DNA from: Melieria omissa
Taxonomy: Eukaryota > Arthropoda > Insecta > Diptera > Ulidiidae
Length of the DNA stretch: 64,000 bases
Assembly: GCA_963971225.1 (NCBI GenBank)
Contig: OZ020270.1
Span: forward strand, 72,060,432-72,124,431
Direction: 5' to 3'
Position numbers and translations under genes: made by a program. Of the stretch, positions 9,102 to 18,175 are shown piece after piece. The notes under the pieces are model-generated. The model was not told the DNA's origin, ran no database searches, and saw only the letters and a list, made by a program, of their open reading frames with translations. Position 1 is the stretch's first letter, and every line of letters starts with the position of its first letter.

Positions 9102-11638
9102 AAAGGCTCGACAGAGGGTAAAAAGTTTGAATATATATAAATGTACGGTATTGTAAAATAGATGTGAAGTCTAACCGCGTCCGCGCGAACGATAATTGAG
9201 TATGGGAAGAATTCGTTAGTATTCTCTGTCGAGTAAAAAAGTTTACAACCGTGTGTGTAAACGTATATGGAAATGTATATGTATATGGAAAGTTGTATGT
9301 GTAATAAATAAATGTGAATATATGTGTGTGTATGTGATTATTTTTGTTAATTGGGAAATAAATATGTATGTGTATGAGTATAAATTTGTGTGTATATATG
9401 TATATATATTTGTATATATATGTATATGTGTATGTGATTATTTGTATTATTGTGTCAGTGAACGTAAAAAAGTGTGAATAATTTTGTGCAAACAAAAATT
9501 TTGTGTGCGAGTGGTGATTTTTTTGTCCCACTGTATGCACTTGGAGTGGCAGCGAATGTGCAGTGAAAGAGTATGTGCAGCACTATTGAAAATTTTCTAA
9601 GTCCTAGAAAATTTTTCAATATGCTGCAGAAAATGAGTAACTCGTCCCACTGTGCTTGTTTATTTACTTCTGCTAGCGAGAGTGGAAAATTCTTAGGCAG
9701 AAGTAAGAATATGTAATTGCACTTGGAGGCAGCAGCGGGAGTGCTTGCTGCTTGTGCGTGCGTATATCGCACAAAGCGAAACGCGAAAATGTACACGAGT
9801 GGGAGAGCGCGAGATCAACAGCTGGAGTGGTCGCTGCTGATCTGCGATATGCACAAAGCAAAATTTGGGGAAATGTGCAAATTAGAAAAGGAGTGAAAAG
9901 CAGGCTGCAGCGGAAAAAGGGAATGTGCAAACAAATAGCGCAAAATTATGTGCAGTAGCGGGAATGCTTACTGCACTGCGTTAATTTGTATGTGTACAGA
10001 AAAATGTACACGAAAAGCGGACAGCGGGCGGGGTACCAGTGTATAATATTTTAACTGGATTGTAGGGAATGGGAATATATAAGGGAGAGGGCTGGGGTGT
10101 GAACCGGGTTTTGTTTTTTGGCTCTAACTTTTCACAGAATAAAGATATCGAAAAATCGAAGATACCGTTGGAAAGGTGAATATATAACGCAACTTTGTTA
10201 TGAAGACAGATTACCGTTTTGATTGAAATTTAACTCTCTACGTCCAATTTTCTGAGAACGTGATTTTTCGCTTTTTCAAAAAAGTGGCTGGGTTGTGAAC
10301 CATCTGGAAAATCCCTATTAAAGTCGGAAAATACGAAGAAAACACCCATAATTTTTAAGTACATTGAGAATTTATTTAATCAGGAAGCCTCAAGAGGTGA
10401 AAAAAAGTTATAATGACGCTTCTTAGGCCAAAAAATCGCAATGAATGAAATTGCTCAATTTTTTAAATTTTCATCCTAATCTGTGTCGGAATGTTTGCAT
10501 GTGAAATACGAACGTGTTCTCGTATTGGCTCACTTCAAGTGAACACAACGAAATCGAGTGAAATTATATAAAATGACTTTATTTTTATATATCCGTCCAT
10601 ATTTGACAGTGTTAGAACAAATGTAGTACGAAAAACAGGTGGTTCATAACCCAGCCACCTCAGTGGTTCACAGCCCAACCACGATGCCATTTTGGAAACT
10701 TTAAAATAAACGACACTTCCAATCATAATTCGACATAAACAAATATTGCATCGTAAAATAGAATCAAAACACTAAATAAACATGTATTACACAGACTTTT
10801 TGCAATAAGCTCAGTCTCTTGGATAGCACTTTAAAAAAAAGCCAACAAGTTTTCGCAGTCGATTTTCAAACACGATGTCTTTCAAACTCGATTGCTGCCA
10901 CAAGCAATACGTGTTTGTACTTCGGTGTAACCACAAATGCAGAGTCATATCATAAGACAAAATTGACAGTTGAAAGATTGGCGATATGTCAATTAGGGAA
11001 AGAAAAAACGGCAATGGTTCACACCCCAGCCTGGTTCACAACCCAGCCCTCTCCCTTATATATTTTTTAAATATATGTTTTTGTGTTAGTGTATGTGATT
11101 GTAGAGATACTTGTTAATTTTTAATAAAAATTGTTGTGCTTATCTTAAGGGGGCACAATGCCCGAGAATGGGGATTGCCTCTACGTCGTTTGTGTCCGCC
11201 GTTTGTGCTGCTTGCTGTTGTTTGCTGTTGTTGCTGCTTTCTTCGTCCGCTCTGTGATGTGGGTGTGTGTTTTTGAGTGTGTTTGTTGTTCCTGCCCTTT
11301 TTGTCTGCTTTGGGTTCTGCTGTGGGTTGTTGTTGTTTTTATGTTCAATTTTTATGGGTGTGTTTGTTGTTGGTTTTATGTAGTCCGCTGCCCTTCTTTT
11401 GTTTGTCACTGCACTTTATTGTCACTGCACAATGTTTTGTACTTTTTTGTTTTTAAATTTTTGAAATTTTGGCTCTAATTGTAAGGTTTGTGCACTGTGT
11501 TTTGATTTTGTTGCGTGTATCACTCCCGTGTTTGTTTCACTGTTTGTTGATTTGTAGTTTAGTTTTTTGTTCTCGCACTTGAAATTGTTGACTGTTTTGT
11601 GTTTTTAAATTGTTTTATTATAGTCGCGGATTCGCGAT
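9102..11638 (-). other. BEL 5' leader, with (TATG)n-like tract
   Basis: Long noncoding leader between the primer-binding site and gag, holding a 975-bp MITE. At 9240-9480 there is a degenerate TATG/TG/TA microsatellite. The low-complexity Gln/Asn and Val/Cys readings near 11140-11478 have no support as genes. Confidence 0.6.
10082..11056. mobile_element. 975-bp MITE (GCTGGG family), copy 1
   Basis: Terminal inverted repeats AGGGAGAGGGCTGGGGTGTG / CCCAGCCCTCTCCCT, flanked by TA (10080-10081, 11057-11058). Internal direct and inverted copies of GGCTGGGTTGTGAACCA and GGTTCATAACCCAGCCACC. No coding capacity. A near-identical copy lies at 49095-50266. Confidence 0.9.
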
Positions 11639-11652
11639 GGCTCGAAGGACCA
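11639..11652 (-). other. BEL primer-binding site (tRNA-Tyr-like)
   Basis: Minus-strand TGGTCCTTCGAGCC directly after the 5' LTR. This is complementary to the 3' end expected for an animal tRNA-Tyr (acceptor ...TCGAAGGA plus CCA). The match stops after 14 bases. Confidence 0.65.
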
Positions 11653-11901
11653 TGTTTACCTTCGATCGCGGCGGAGCGGGTTAAATAAATAAAACGGGTG
11701 CGGTTAGGTTCGGGGTGTACGTCTTTATTGACTGACGTCTGGATAACGAGTGTTATAAAGAATACATGAAACATTAAACGACACAAACGGCCGAAGCCGG
11801 GGAGCAGAAAATAGGGGGGGAATATTCGTACAAAAGGACAAGGAAAGGAAGGGATTAGCGGTGGGAACGACAGATCATTAGAGACAGCACTCATTTAGCC
11901 A
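11653..11901 (-). repeat. BEL 5' LTR
   Basis: Starts TGTTTACC and ends TTTAGCCA on the plus strand, about 249 bp. On the minus strand the U3-side portion matches the 3' LTR closely and the R/U5-side portion does not. Confidence 0.8.
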
Positions 11902-11906
11902 AGCGC

Positions 11907-11999
11907 CTATAAAAAATGTTTTGATGATTGGAAGAAACGTTGGCATATGTGTATCGCTTCTAATGGAGCATATTTTGAAGGAGATAAAATAAATATTAA
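11907..11999 (+). pseudogene. Mariner transposase, C-terminal end
   Basis: Continuation of the mariner frame after the BEL insertion: YKKCFDDWKKRWHMCIASNG, AYFEGDKININ, stop near 12009. The 5-bp duplication AGCGC lies at 5821-5825 and 11902-11906. Confidence 0.85.
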
Positions 12000-12059
12000 T
12001 GAAGATTAAGAATTTTGCGTTTTATTTAAAATTTCCGGAAACTTTTCGGTCACAAGGTA

Positions 12060-12290
12060 TATCTAATGATCTTTATGCCATGAGCTCATATTTGGATTAC
12101 GATATCTTTGTGTTGGTTGAAACATGGCTGAACTCCACCTTTTACAGTGAGGAATTCTTCGATCCCACCCTGTACAATGTCTTTCGTAAAAACCGTGAGG
12201 CTGTTAAGACTGGCTTGTGTAGGGGCGGTGGTGTGCTTATTGCTGTTCGGCGCAAGTTGTGCTCATCGCTTGTGTTACTTGAAAATGCTC
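12060..12290 (+). pseudogene. CR1-like LINE ORF2 endonuclease (fragment 2)
   Basis: Continues the LINE of 4491-5042 after the mariner: LDYDIFVLVETWLNSTFYSE, FFDPTLYNVFRKNR, CRGGGVLIAVRRKL. These are endonuclease blocks, with the Glu of VETWL the metal-binding residue; they align with SLDYDVFVITESWLNS in the LINE at 58384-61644. Ends abruptly at about 12290. Confidence 0.85.
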
Positions 12291-12663
12291 GTTGGTGGGC
12301 CAACTCTGTATTCTTGCGGCCATCGAAGAATAGTCCATCTATGCCCTTGTGAGTGTGGTCAAACTGGTCGTCTTCATTCTGCCTCAGTTCCTTTCGAATT
12401 TTACTGCGTTCTCGACGGATTATGCTTCGGTCAATTACTTTGGATCGGTCGTTGGGTGATACGAGACCAAGATCATGCAGAACTGATGTTGCTAATACAG
12501 CAGCCGATCTGTCCGAAACTTCGGTCCGATCACAAGCTATTGCGAGGGAAGGCAGAGAGAAAGTAATTTTTTCACATTGGCGATTCTGATTTAGCTTACT
12601 TTTGACTGATTCTCTATCTGGGATGTACTCATCGACAGTAGCACTGTCAGATGAGTCCGATCT
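12290..12663 (-). pseudogene. Unclassified repeat-encoded protein fragment
   Basis: The minus-strand frame contains LAIACDRTEVSDRSAAVLAT, SVLHDLGLV, KVIDRSIIRRERSKIRKEL and DGLFFDGRKNTEL. The pattern CDR.GVSDR.AA.IA.AVL.D.G...VID+S.IRRER...R...........YFDGRKD resembles proteins I associate with repeated genes of arthropods and hydra, but I cannot name the family. Upstream the frame runs into a MITE at 12667, so the gene is split; downstream it meets the LINE fragment at 12290. No start or stop is reliable. Confidence 0.45.
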
Positions 12664-12666
12664 AGA

Positions 12667-13107
12667 GGCTTGATTACACGTAACGAGTATAGTGAGAAGA
12701 CAGCAACTCGAACGAGTACTCGTTTCGTCTAAACGGTAAGGCGAGTTCTTGACTGAGTCAGTCACCGATGAAAGTGGCGAGAGAGCCACTAGAATCACAT
12801 TTTGTTTGCTAGGCCGAGCGACCACTACTTTACCGTTATATTTTTCTCTTTTCGCAGCGATTCGCGCAATTGCTCGTCACATGCGGAATCGCTCGTGACA
12901 TGCGGTATGCGTCACACACCACTTTTCGCTCGGTTGAGTTTAATTGCGTGAGTTGCTTAGTTCATTTTGTGCATTGTAAAACCGAACTGACTTGCCGCGT
13001 GTCGAAATACGTTTAAACAACTCGTCGCTTTTGCTCGCTATCCCAATTCTTTCGGCCTAGTACTATTTTGATGTCTCGTCACTCGACTCGTTACGTGTAA
13101 TCAAGCC
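12667..13107. mobile_element. 441-bp MITE with perfect 22-bp TIR
   Basis: GGCTTGATTACACGTAACGA... at 12667 is repeated as a perfect 22-bp inverted copy ending at 13107, and the match continues imperfectly inward. No coding capacity. I see no clear target duplication. Confidence 0.75.
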
Positions 13108-13374
13108 TTAAGATTTTGTTCGCTCAATCGGGACTGCTACAATAAATAACTTTAAAACCGCAAATCTAAAGCAAAGGTTACTGAGATTTATTTTGAATCC
13201 TTAACTGAGTTGAAAATACGGCTTTCACTTCTTTTGATGAAAAACCATTATTTCAATTAGGTGATGGGCGATCAAGGAGATGTTAGAAACTAATATAATT
13301 TTGCAGGATTGGTACTATGGACATTTGGCACATTTCCAAAATACTAGCTTCTAAAAATTTTAAAATCGAGTTTT
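13108..13374. other. No gene seen
   Basis: AT-rich sequence. It may be the upstream part of the split frame at 12290-12663, but I see no supporting motif. Confidence 0.5.
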
Positions 13375-14430
13375 TCACTCCACCCTAGTGAAGAGTACCA
13401 AAATAGTCTTCCAGGGATTAACCCCTAGACCATTTAGCTCTGCCCACCTGGAAAGTTTCTTTAGAGCAGACTCCATGAGATCGCTGATTGTGGACAGGAA
13501 TTTTCCAGGGATCAGGATAGTGACGTCGTCTGCATATGCTACCACTCGTAGACTCACTAAGCACAGGCCTAGGTTAGAGTGGACCCTTCTGCTACTAAGC
13601 ATGTCACTGGTCCACTTTACCACCTTCTCATGCACTTGATTATAGCCTCCAAGGTAACGTTATTAAAGGCCCCCTCGATATCAAGGAAAGCAGCTAACGT
13701 ATACTCCTTAGCGTTCAGCGATCTTTCGATCGTCTGAACAGCCTCATGCAGGGCGCTGTCGACAGATTTCCCCCTGCCATACGCATGTTGCGCCTTGCAG
13801 AGTCCTCTGGACTGTGTCACTTCTCTAAAATAGACGTCTACCAGCCGTTCAAGAGTCTTAAGTAAGAACGATGAAAGGCTGATCGGTCTGTAATATATTG
13901 CTTTTAAGTGGTTCACTTTCCCTGCTTTGGAAATGAACACCACCCTAACTTAATTCCAGGCACGCGGGAAATATCCTTGTTGGAGAGATACACGAAAGAT
14001 TCTCGTCAGGACCTTGACCACCGCCTCCTTAGACCATTGTAGCATAGCAGGAATGACATCAGCAGGACCTACGGATTTGTGCGGCCTGAAAGATTCAATT
14101 GCCCATGCTACTTTGGCTTCGCTGATTATCCTCTGAACTAGACCATCTGGTCGCGATGGTTGTTGCCTATGCGACGTTGTCGCCTCAACAACATCCGTGC
14201 ATCCAGGAAACTGAGTGTTCATAAGAATCTCAAGAAGCTCCTCCCTTTAATCCGTCCATTATCCGTCAGATTTCCTGATGCTGCCAGGGGTGTGCGACAC
14301 ATCAGCCAGCACCTTACGCAGTCTGGCGGCCTCGTTAGCATTGTCGAGGGATTCAATAGAAATAGTTTTCTTAACCCATTCGAGGCCTATTGCACACCGT
14401 GTGTGGAATGGATTTCCGAGACTATAAGAC
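13375..14430 (-). pseudogene. LOA/R1-type LINE reverse transcriptase
   Basis: Three frames on the minus strand. 13950-14222: FRPHKSVGPADVIPAML (fingers). 13617-13943: ISKAGKVNHLKA, YRPISLSSFLLKTLERLVDV, KAQHAYGRGKSVDSALHE, LAAFLDIEGAFNNV (motif A Asp). 13375-13635: VVAYADDVTILIPG (motif C YADD), LSRWAELNGLGVNPWKT. The GTPQGG..SP motif B block is deleted between SNLGL and VVAYADD. Thumb and any RNase H are missing. Confidence 0.85.
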
Positions 14431-14649
14431 AGTAATGTGCAATTATCAGTTATTCTAGTAAACTAGTCGTCGAAATAAGATTTTTCTGGAACTAATGAAA
14501 TCTGTAAAGTACAGGAAAAAAAATTTGGCATTGGTTTTACTGCGTACAAAACAAAGAAAAATAAAATTTCGCTCCTGGGGACCGTGTTCGAAAAAAATCA
14601 TCGTCTCGACTGGGTTAAACTTATTAAAGCTAGCCTTGTAGGCTAGCTC

Positions 14650-15240
14650 AGTTCAACTGAGTTTAGCCAAAGACAATTAAACAATAAGATGTCTTACGTC
14701 CATACAACTTAATGGCATAGGGCGAGCTCGAATTTGCACAATTTTTATTATCGAGAGCAAGCAAGCGTCGGTACAGTGAGAGCGTTATAATATTAACGCT
14801 CTCTGTTTTGCTCATACAAAGCACAACGGCTTTGATCGCTGCCAAGCAAAAAAAAAATTGTGTGCGCTCACTTCACACACGTTGAAGTTAGTGGCGCAGG
14901 CAGAACTTCATTTTGGAGGGATATTTCACTACTAATTTTTATATTTGAGGGGTTTGAATCCCCAAATGTCCCCGTCCCATGAGCGCTACTGATTAAAACA
15001 ATCAACCACCAAAAAAATCAACACAAGAGCACATAGAGATCACACGCATATTCATATCGCTGCCGACTGCAAGCAGAGAGAGTTGCTTGCGTGGCTTCAT
15101 CTTTACTCTCCGGATGTGGCTCTGCTGTAAAAACCACTCTCACGTGGCTTTATTGAAAAAGCCATGGCAAATTTTTGAAGCGCCACTGATTTGTATGAAC
15201 GTGAGACATCTTATTGGTTGGTTTAGCCTTATTGAACAAA
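14650..15240. mobile_element. MITE-like insert with inverted ends
   Basis: The left end (TTTAGCC...CAATAAGATGTCTTACG, 14661-14699) and the right end (GTGAGACATCTTATTGGTTG...TTTAGCC, 15199-15230) are imperfect inverted repeats. It separates LINE endonuclease from reverse transcriptase. No reading frame. The sequence 14431-14649 between LINE and this insert is unexplained. Confidence 0.55.
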
Positions 15241-15244
15241 CGCC

Positions 15245-15945
15245 TAGTATCTGTCCTAAGTTGTTTTAGCTCTAGGGTCCACCAAACTGCGTTTGTTTTT
15301 CGTGGAGCTCGACTTTTTGGACACGATTTCTTGAAAGATTTATTAGAACTGTCGTTAAAAGATTAACTGACCTTTCAATGTTGTTTCTTTCAAAGATAGC
15401 TGTCACCTTGCGCGAAGCCAGTTTTACGGAAACTAATGCTCTGAATCTACGCCAGTTAGTCTTTCTCGGATTCCTGTAGGCTGGTGGATACCCCACCTCC
15501 ATGGCCCCTGAGAAGACTATTCGGTTGTGGTCCGAAAACAAACATTCCATTAGTATTTTCCAGTCGGCCACAGAGGTAGTACCAGAGTCGGCAACCAAGG
15601 TTACGTCTATAACTTCTTCCTTAACCCTGTTATGGAAGGTTTTCGTTTTGCCCTTATTACATAGTATAAGGTTAGAATTAAGAAGAAACTCAAAAATGGA
15701 CCCCACTGAACGTGATGAGCGTTGGAGTCACACCCGCTGATAAGATCAAGTCTCCGTGATCGGGCGTGCGCAACAAGGTCCCTGACCTCCTTCGGCGGTG
15801 GTTCCTCACCTTCGAATGGCATGTATGCGGACGAGAGAATAAGGTCATGCCCCTCCCTTCGCTCACATGCAGCCACACATAGGTCACCAGTACTGTATTG
15901 AGATAAAAGAAACAGATTTATGTACTTTTTATAAACAATACAGGC
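15245..15945 (-). pseudogene. LOA/R1-type LINE endonuclease
   Basis: Minus-strand frames give FLLSQYSTGDLCVAACERRE, DLILSSAYMPFEGEE, RRLDLISGCDSNAHHVQWG (the GDxNAH-like block), then FEFLLNSNLILCNKGKTKTF, EEVIDVTLVAD and FSDHNRIVF (SDH catalytic His). One frameshift lies near 15690. The C-terminal linker ends in LELKQLRTDTRRLFNKAK at about 15240. The 5' part of the domain is lost at the SINE. Confidence 0.85.
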
Positions 15946-15960
15946 TTGTATCTTACCTTG

Positions 15961-16172
15961 GCCGGCCTCGATAGTCCTTCGGGTAGCGCGCTGGTTTCTC
16001 AAAGGCCCCTGGTTCGATTCCTGGCTCAGGCTCGTAAAAACGCTCATCTACTTCTATCGCTATCCACATGGAGCAGATGAGAATAACAAGAATCGCACAA
16101 GTGCGCTCTTGGCAGGCAATCGTCGTTCAGATTCGGCGTTAAACTGTAGGTCCCCTCCCTCCCTTTCCCCAT
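15961..16172 (+). mobile_element. tRNA-derived SINE, second family
   Basis: A tRNA-like head with an A-box-like region at 15970-15990 and a perfect B box GGTTCGATTCC at 16011-16021, followed by a body ending in AAACTGTAGGTCCCCTCCCT. That 3' motif also occurs in the other SINE family of this window. Inserted next to the LINE endonuclease. Confidence 0.7.
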
Positions 16173-16249
16173 CCGCTTGAAATGTGTGCTGTAACATATG
16201 TTGGAAAGACAGTGTTGCATACATATTTCAAAAACAGGTGAAATATGTG

Positions 16250-16295
16250 GGCTGCCTCTATAAAAGACAGGTGTGTGTCTTTTATAGAGGCAGCC
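16250..16295. repeat. Perfect 20-bp stem-loop
   Basis: GGCTGCCTCTATAAAAGACA at 16250-16269, loop GGTGTG, and its exact reverse complement at 16276-16295. Immediately to the left, 16221-16248 forms another hairpin (ACATATTT...AAATATGT). Confidence 0.85.
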
Positions 16296-16420
16296 ACCGC
16301 AACCTAACCTATCCTCAATCCGCTGGATTAAGGCCAAGTCAACTTCCTCCCCTTCAGGAATTGCATAAGATTGTGGGTGGCGGTTTAGAGTGGTGCCGGT
16401 TTATCTACACTACCTTCAGC

Positions 16421-17345
16421 CTATCCCTGTGTGGCACGCTCCTTATTGGGGAAACGAGCTTTTAAGGTACCCAAACCGAACTTGACAATACCAGAGGAGT
16501 CTCGGAGATGAGTAAAGGACGGTTTATCAACAGCGACCACGAGGTCTTTACCCTTCTCATTCTTACTAGTAGTGGAGGAAATTGTTCTCCACTCTCCAGT
16601 ATTAAGGCCGCTGTTCTGCCGACCTATCAGCTTCAACGTGTCGGCATCCTCCATGACTGGAGGGGGTCGGAGAAGCAATCGGTCACGAGCTATGACCTCG
16701 AGTTTTTCTACCTGCCAGAGAGGTTCAAGACCGCCGCGCACCAGAAGTTAAGTGACTGCCTGTTGCCACACCCGACGATTTTCACGCCCTTCTGCCAGCC
16801 AGCGCCGTCGAAGTCAATTTCGTCGTCCGCCGCCCCGAACATCGCTCGTAGAATGGGCGCCTCAACAGAGGCCATGTTACCGGGCCAATTTTTTCCATCA
16901 GGATCGCTCCGGTCCACTATGGCAATCTGCAGCTCCTGTAGAGAAGACACGCTAGCTGAGGGTTTCAGCTTGTTCCCCTCCCCTGTCGACACCCGATCTT
17001 CCCCTGTTTACGGCCTTTTCCACCGTGGAATTGTGCCTCGAAGAGGTGGTGGGTGTCTGACCAGTCTTTCTTGGTGGAGCCAGCGCTGCACTGTTTCCAG
17101 GCCTTGCCGTCCCCGTCTTTTACCGCCGTGCAGTAATGGTGGCCTTGACTCCAGATTTTTCCGCCCCCACTGTACCTCCAGTGGGCCGTGTAGCCGTGGC
17201 AATGTCTCCAGGCGTTGCTGCATCGGTTGTGCTTTTTGCACCAGAAGTCGCCGCCTGCTTCTTTTCGAATTTAGCCACGATCTTCTGGTGCTTCCTGACG
17301 AGGTCCTTCTCCTTGTCAGACAAGGATCCAGGCTCCAGATGAAAA
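16421..17345 (-). pseudogene. LOA/R1-type LINE ORF1 protein
   Basis: Nucleic-acid-binding ORF1 of the LINE, now in several frames. N-terminal part: GSLSDKEKDLVRKHQKIVAK then a Thr/Ala/Lys-rich basic region (17120-17340). Middle part (16708-16992): LQELQIAIVDRSDPDGK, FGAADDEIDFDGAGWQKGVK, SLNFWCAA. C-terminal part (16421-16741): EVIARDRLLLRPP, DTLKLIGRQNSGLNTGEW, GKDLVVAVDKPSF, VKFGLGTLKARF. No CCHC knuckle is visible. The order is conserved, only the frame changes, so the gene decayed by small indels. Confidence 0.75.
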
Positions 17346-17382
17346 GTAATAAGAAATTTAAGAAATAAGCTGAAAGAGTCAA

Positions 17383-17626
17383 ATTTAAAGATAAAAATTA
17401 ATAAATTTCTCTTTCAAAATTAGAAGCAGAATTCGAAAAATTTACATAAAAAAGCAAAAGCAATGGTAAAGTTTTATTATGACTAGGTATCGGCAAAAAC
17501 TATATAAAAAATGCAAAAATATGCAAACTGTGCAAACACATACAATAAAATAAAAATAGTTTCTGTCTTGCTCCTATTCATATCGGAAGCTCCACAAAAA
17601 TTTGCACTTGCATATAATTCCGATCC
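17383..17626. other. No gene seen
   Basis: AT-rich spacer between the LINE 5' end and the Transib-like copy. Confidence 0.5.
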
Positions 17627-18060
17627 CTAATTATGACTATATTTGATGGGTAGCACATTGGGTGGGGTAGGAATACTGTTTTTTATTTTTTTAACACGAC
17701 CCGGGCTTGCTGGTAAAACTGATTCCACTATAACGCCTTTAATTTTCTCCTGATCCTTATTTTTTTTATGATCAAAGCTTCTAACAGGTGGGTGGTAGTT
17801 ATTGTTTCCGTTGCCTTCATAAGCTTCCTTTTGATTAAATGACGCACAGTCCTGAATTGACTTTTTAGGCCTTCCTTTTGCCGCCTTTGATGTCGATGGT
17901 TGGTCATCGCTTATGCTACATGCATCTCCTGCATCGAAGTAAATTGTTTTTTCCAACCACTCCTCATTATTCTGGACAAAATTGAATTTGGTACGGTTTG
18001 CCGCAATCCATTTCAACTTTGTAGTGCGATAAGTCCTGGATATCTTCTCTTTAGTCATAG
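17627..18060 (-). pseudogene. Transib-like transposase, N-terminal module A (copy 2)
   Basis: Same block as 2395-2787 (KISRTYRTTKLKWIAANR, NNEEWLEK, STSKAAKGRPKK), here followed by SIQDCASFNQKEAYEGNGNN and a Lys-rich tail that copy 1 lacks. The gene is cut at its 5' side by the gypsy element; its upstream sequence resumes at 25714. Confidence 0.5.
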
Positions 18061-18143
18061 ATATTGTTACGAATACTACGTCTACGAATACCACTAAGTG
18101 GGCGAGTGGAAGTCCTGGATATCTTCTGTTTAGTCATAGATAT
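18028..18143. repeat. Tandem duplication across the gypsy junction
   Basis: AAGTCCTGGATATCTTCT... (18028-18064) plus the first bases of the LTR (TGTTACGAATACTACGTCTA) are present, followed by a second copy of the flank (18109-18143) and then the complete LTR. ATAT occurs before both LTR starts. Confidence 0.8.
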
Positions 18144-18175
18144 TGTTACGAATACTACGTCTAGTGGGCTGTTAC

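Larger units (their letters stand above)
5826..11901 (-). mobile_element. BEL/Pao LTR retrotransposon
   Basis: Minus-strand element bounded by LTRs that start TG and end CA, with 5-bp target duplications AGCGC (5821-5825, 11902-11906). Order on the minus strand: 5' LTR, primer-binding site, a long leader holding a MITE, gag-protease, a pol remnant, 3' LTR. Reverse transcriptase, RNase H and integrase are largely deleted, so the copy cannot be autonomous. Confidence 0.9.
5043..12057 (+). mobile_element. Mariner element (contains BEL insertion)
   Basis: The left end CATTGTGACCGAAAAATTTC and the reverse complement of the right end (CCTTGTGACCGAAAAGTTTC) form terminal inverted repeats, and TA flanks both ends (5041-5042 and 12058-12059). 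Removing the element restores the LINE ORF2 reading frame (LRT followed by ISNDLYAM). The own length is about 940 bp once the 6.1-kb BEL insert and its duplication are discounted; the transposase N-terminus has been lost by internal deletion. Confidence 0.9.
13375..17345 (-). mobile_element. LOA/R1-type non-LTR retrotransposon, decayed
   Basis: Minus-strand order ORF1 (17345-16421), endonuclease (15945-15245), reverse transcriptase (14430-13375). Interrupted by a SINE at 15961 and a MITE-like insert at 14650-15240, and carrying many frameshifts and deletions. The clade is assigned from sequence flavour (PISLSSFLLKTLERLVD, FLDIEGAFNNV) and could be another member of the I/R1 group. Ends are not resolved. 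Confidence 0.75.

Noticed and set aside
9253..9540. Tyr/Ile/Thr-rich frames on both strands
   Set aside because: Products of the TATG/TG microsatellite in the BEL leader.
11140..11478. Gln/Asn-rich minus and Val/Cys-rich plus frames
   Set aside because: Low-complexity TGTTG-rich leader of the BEL element; no motif and no homologue recognised.
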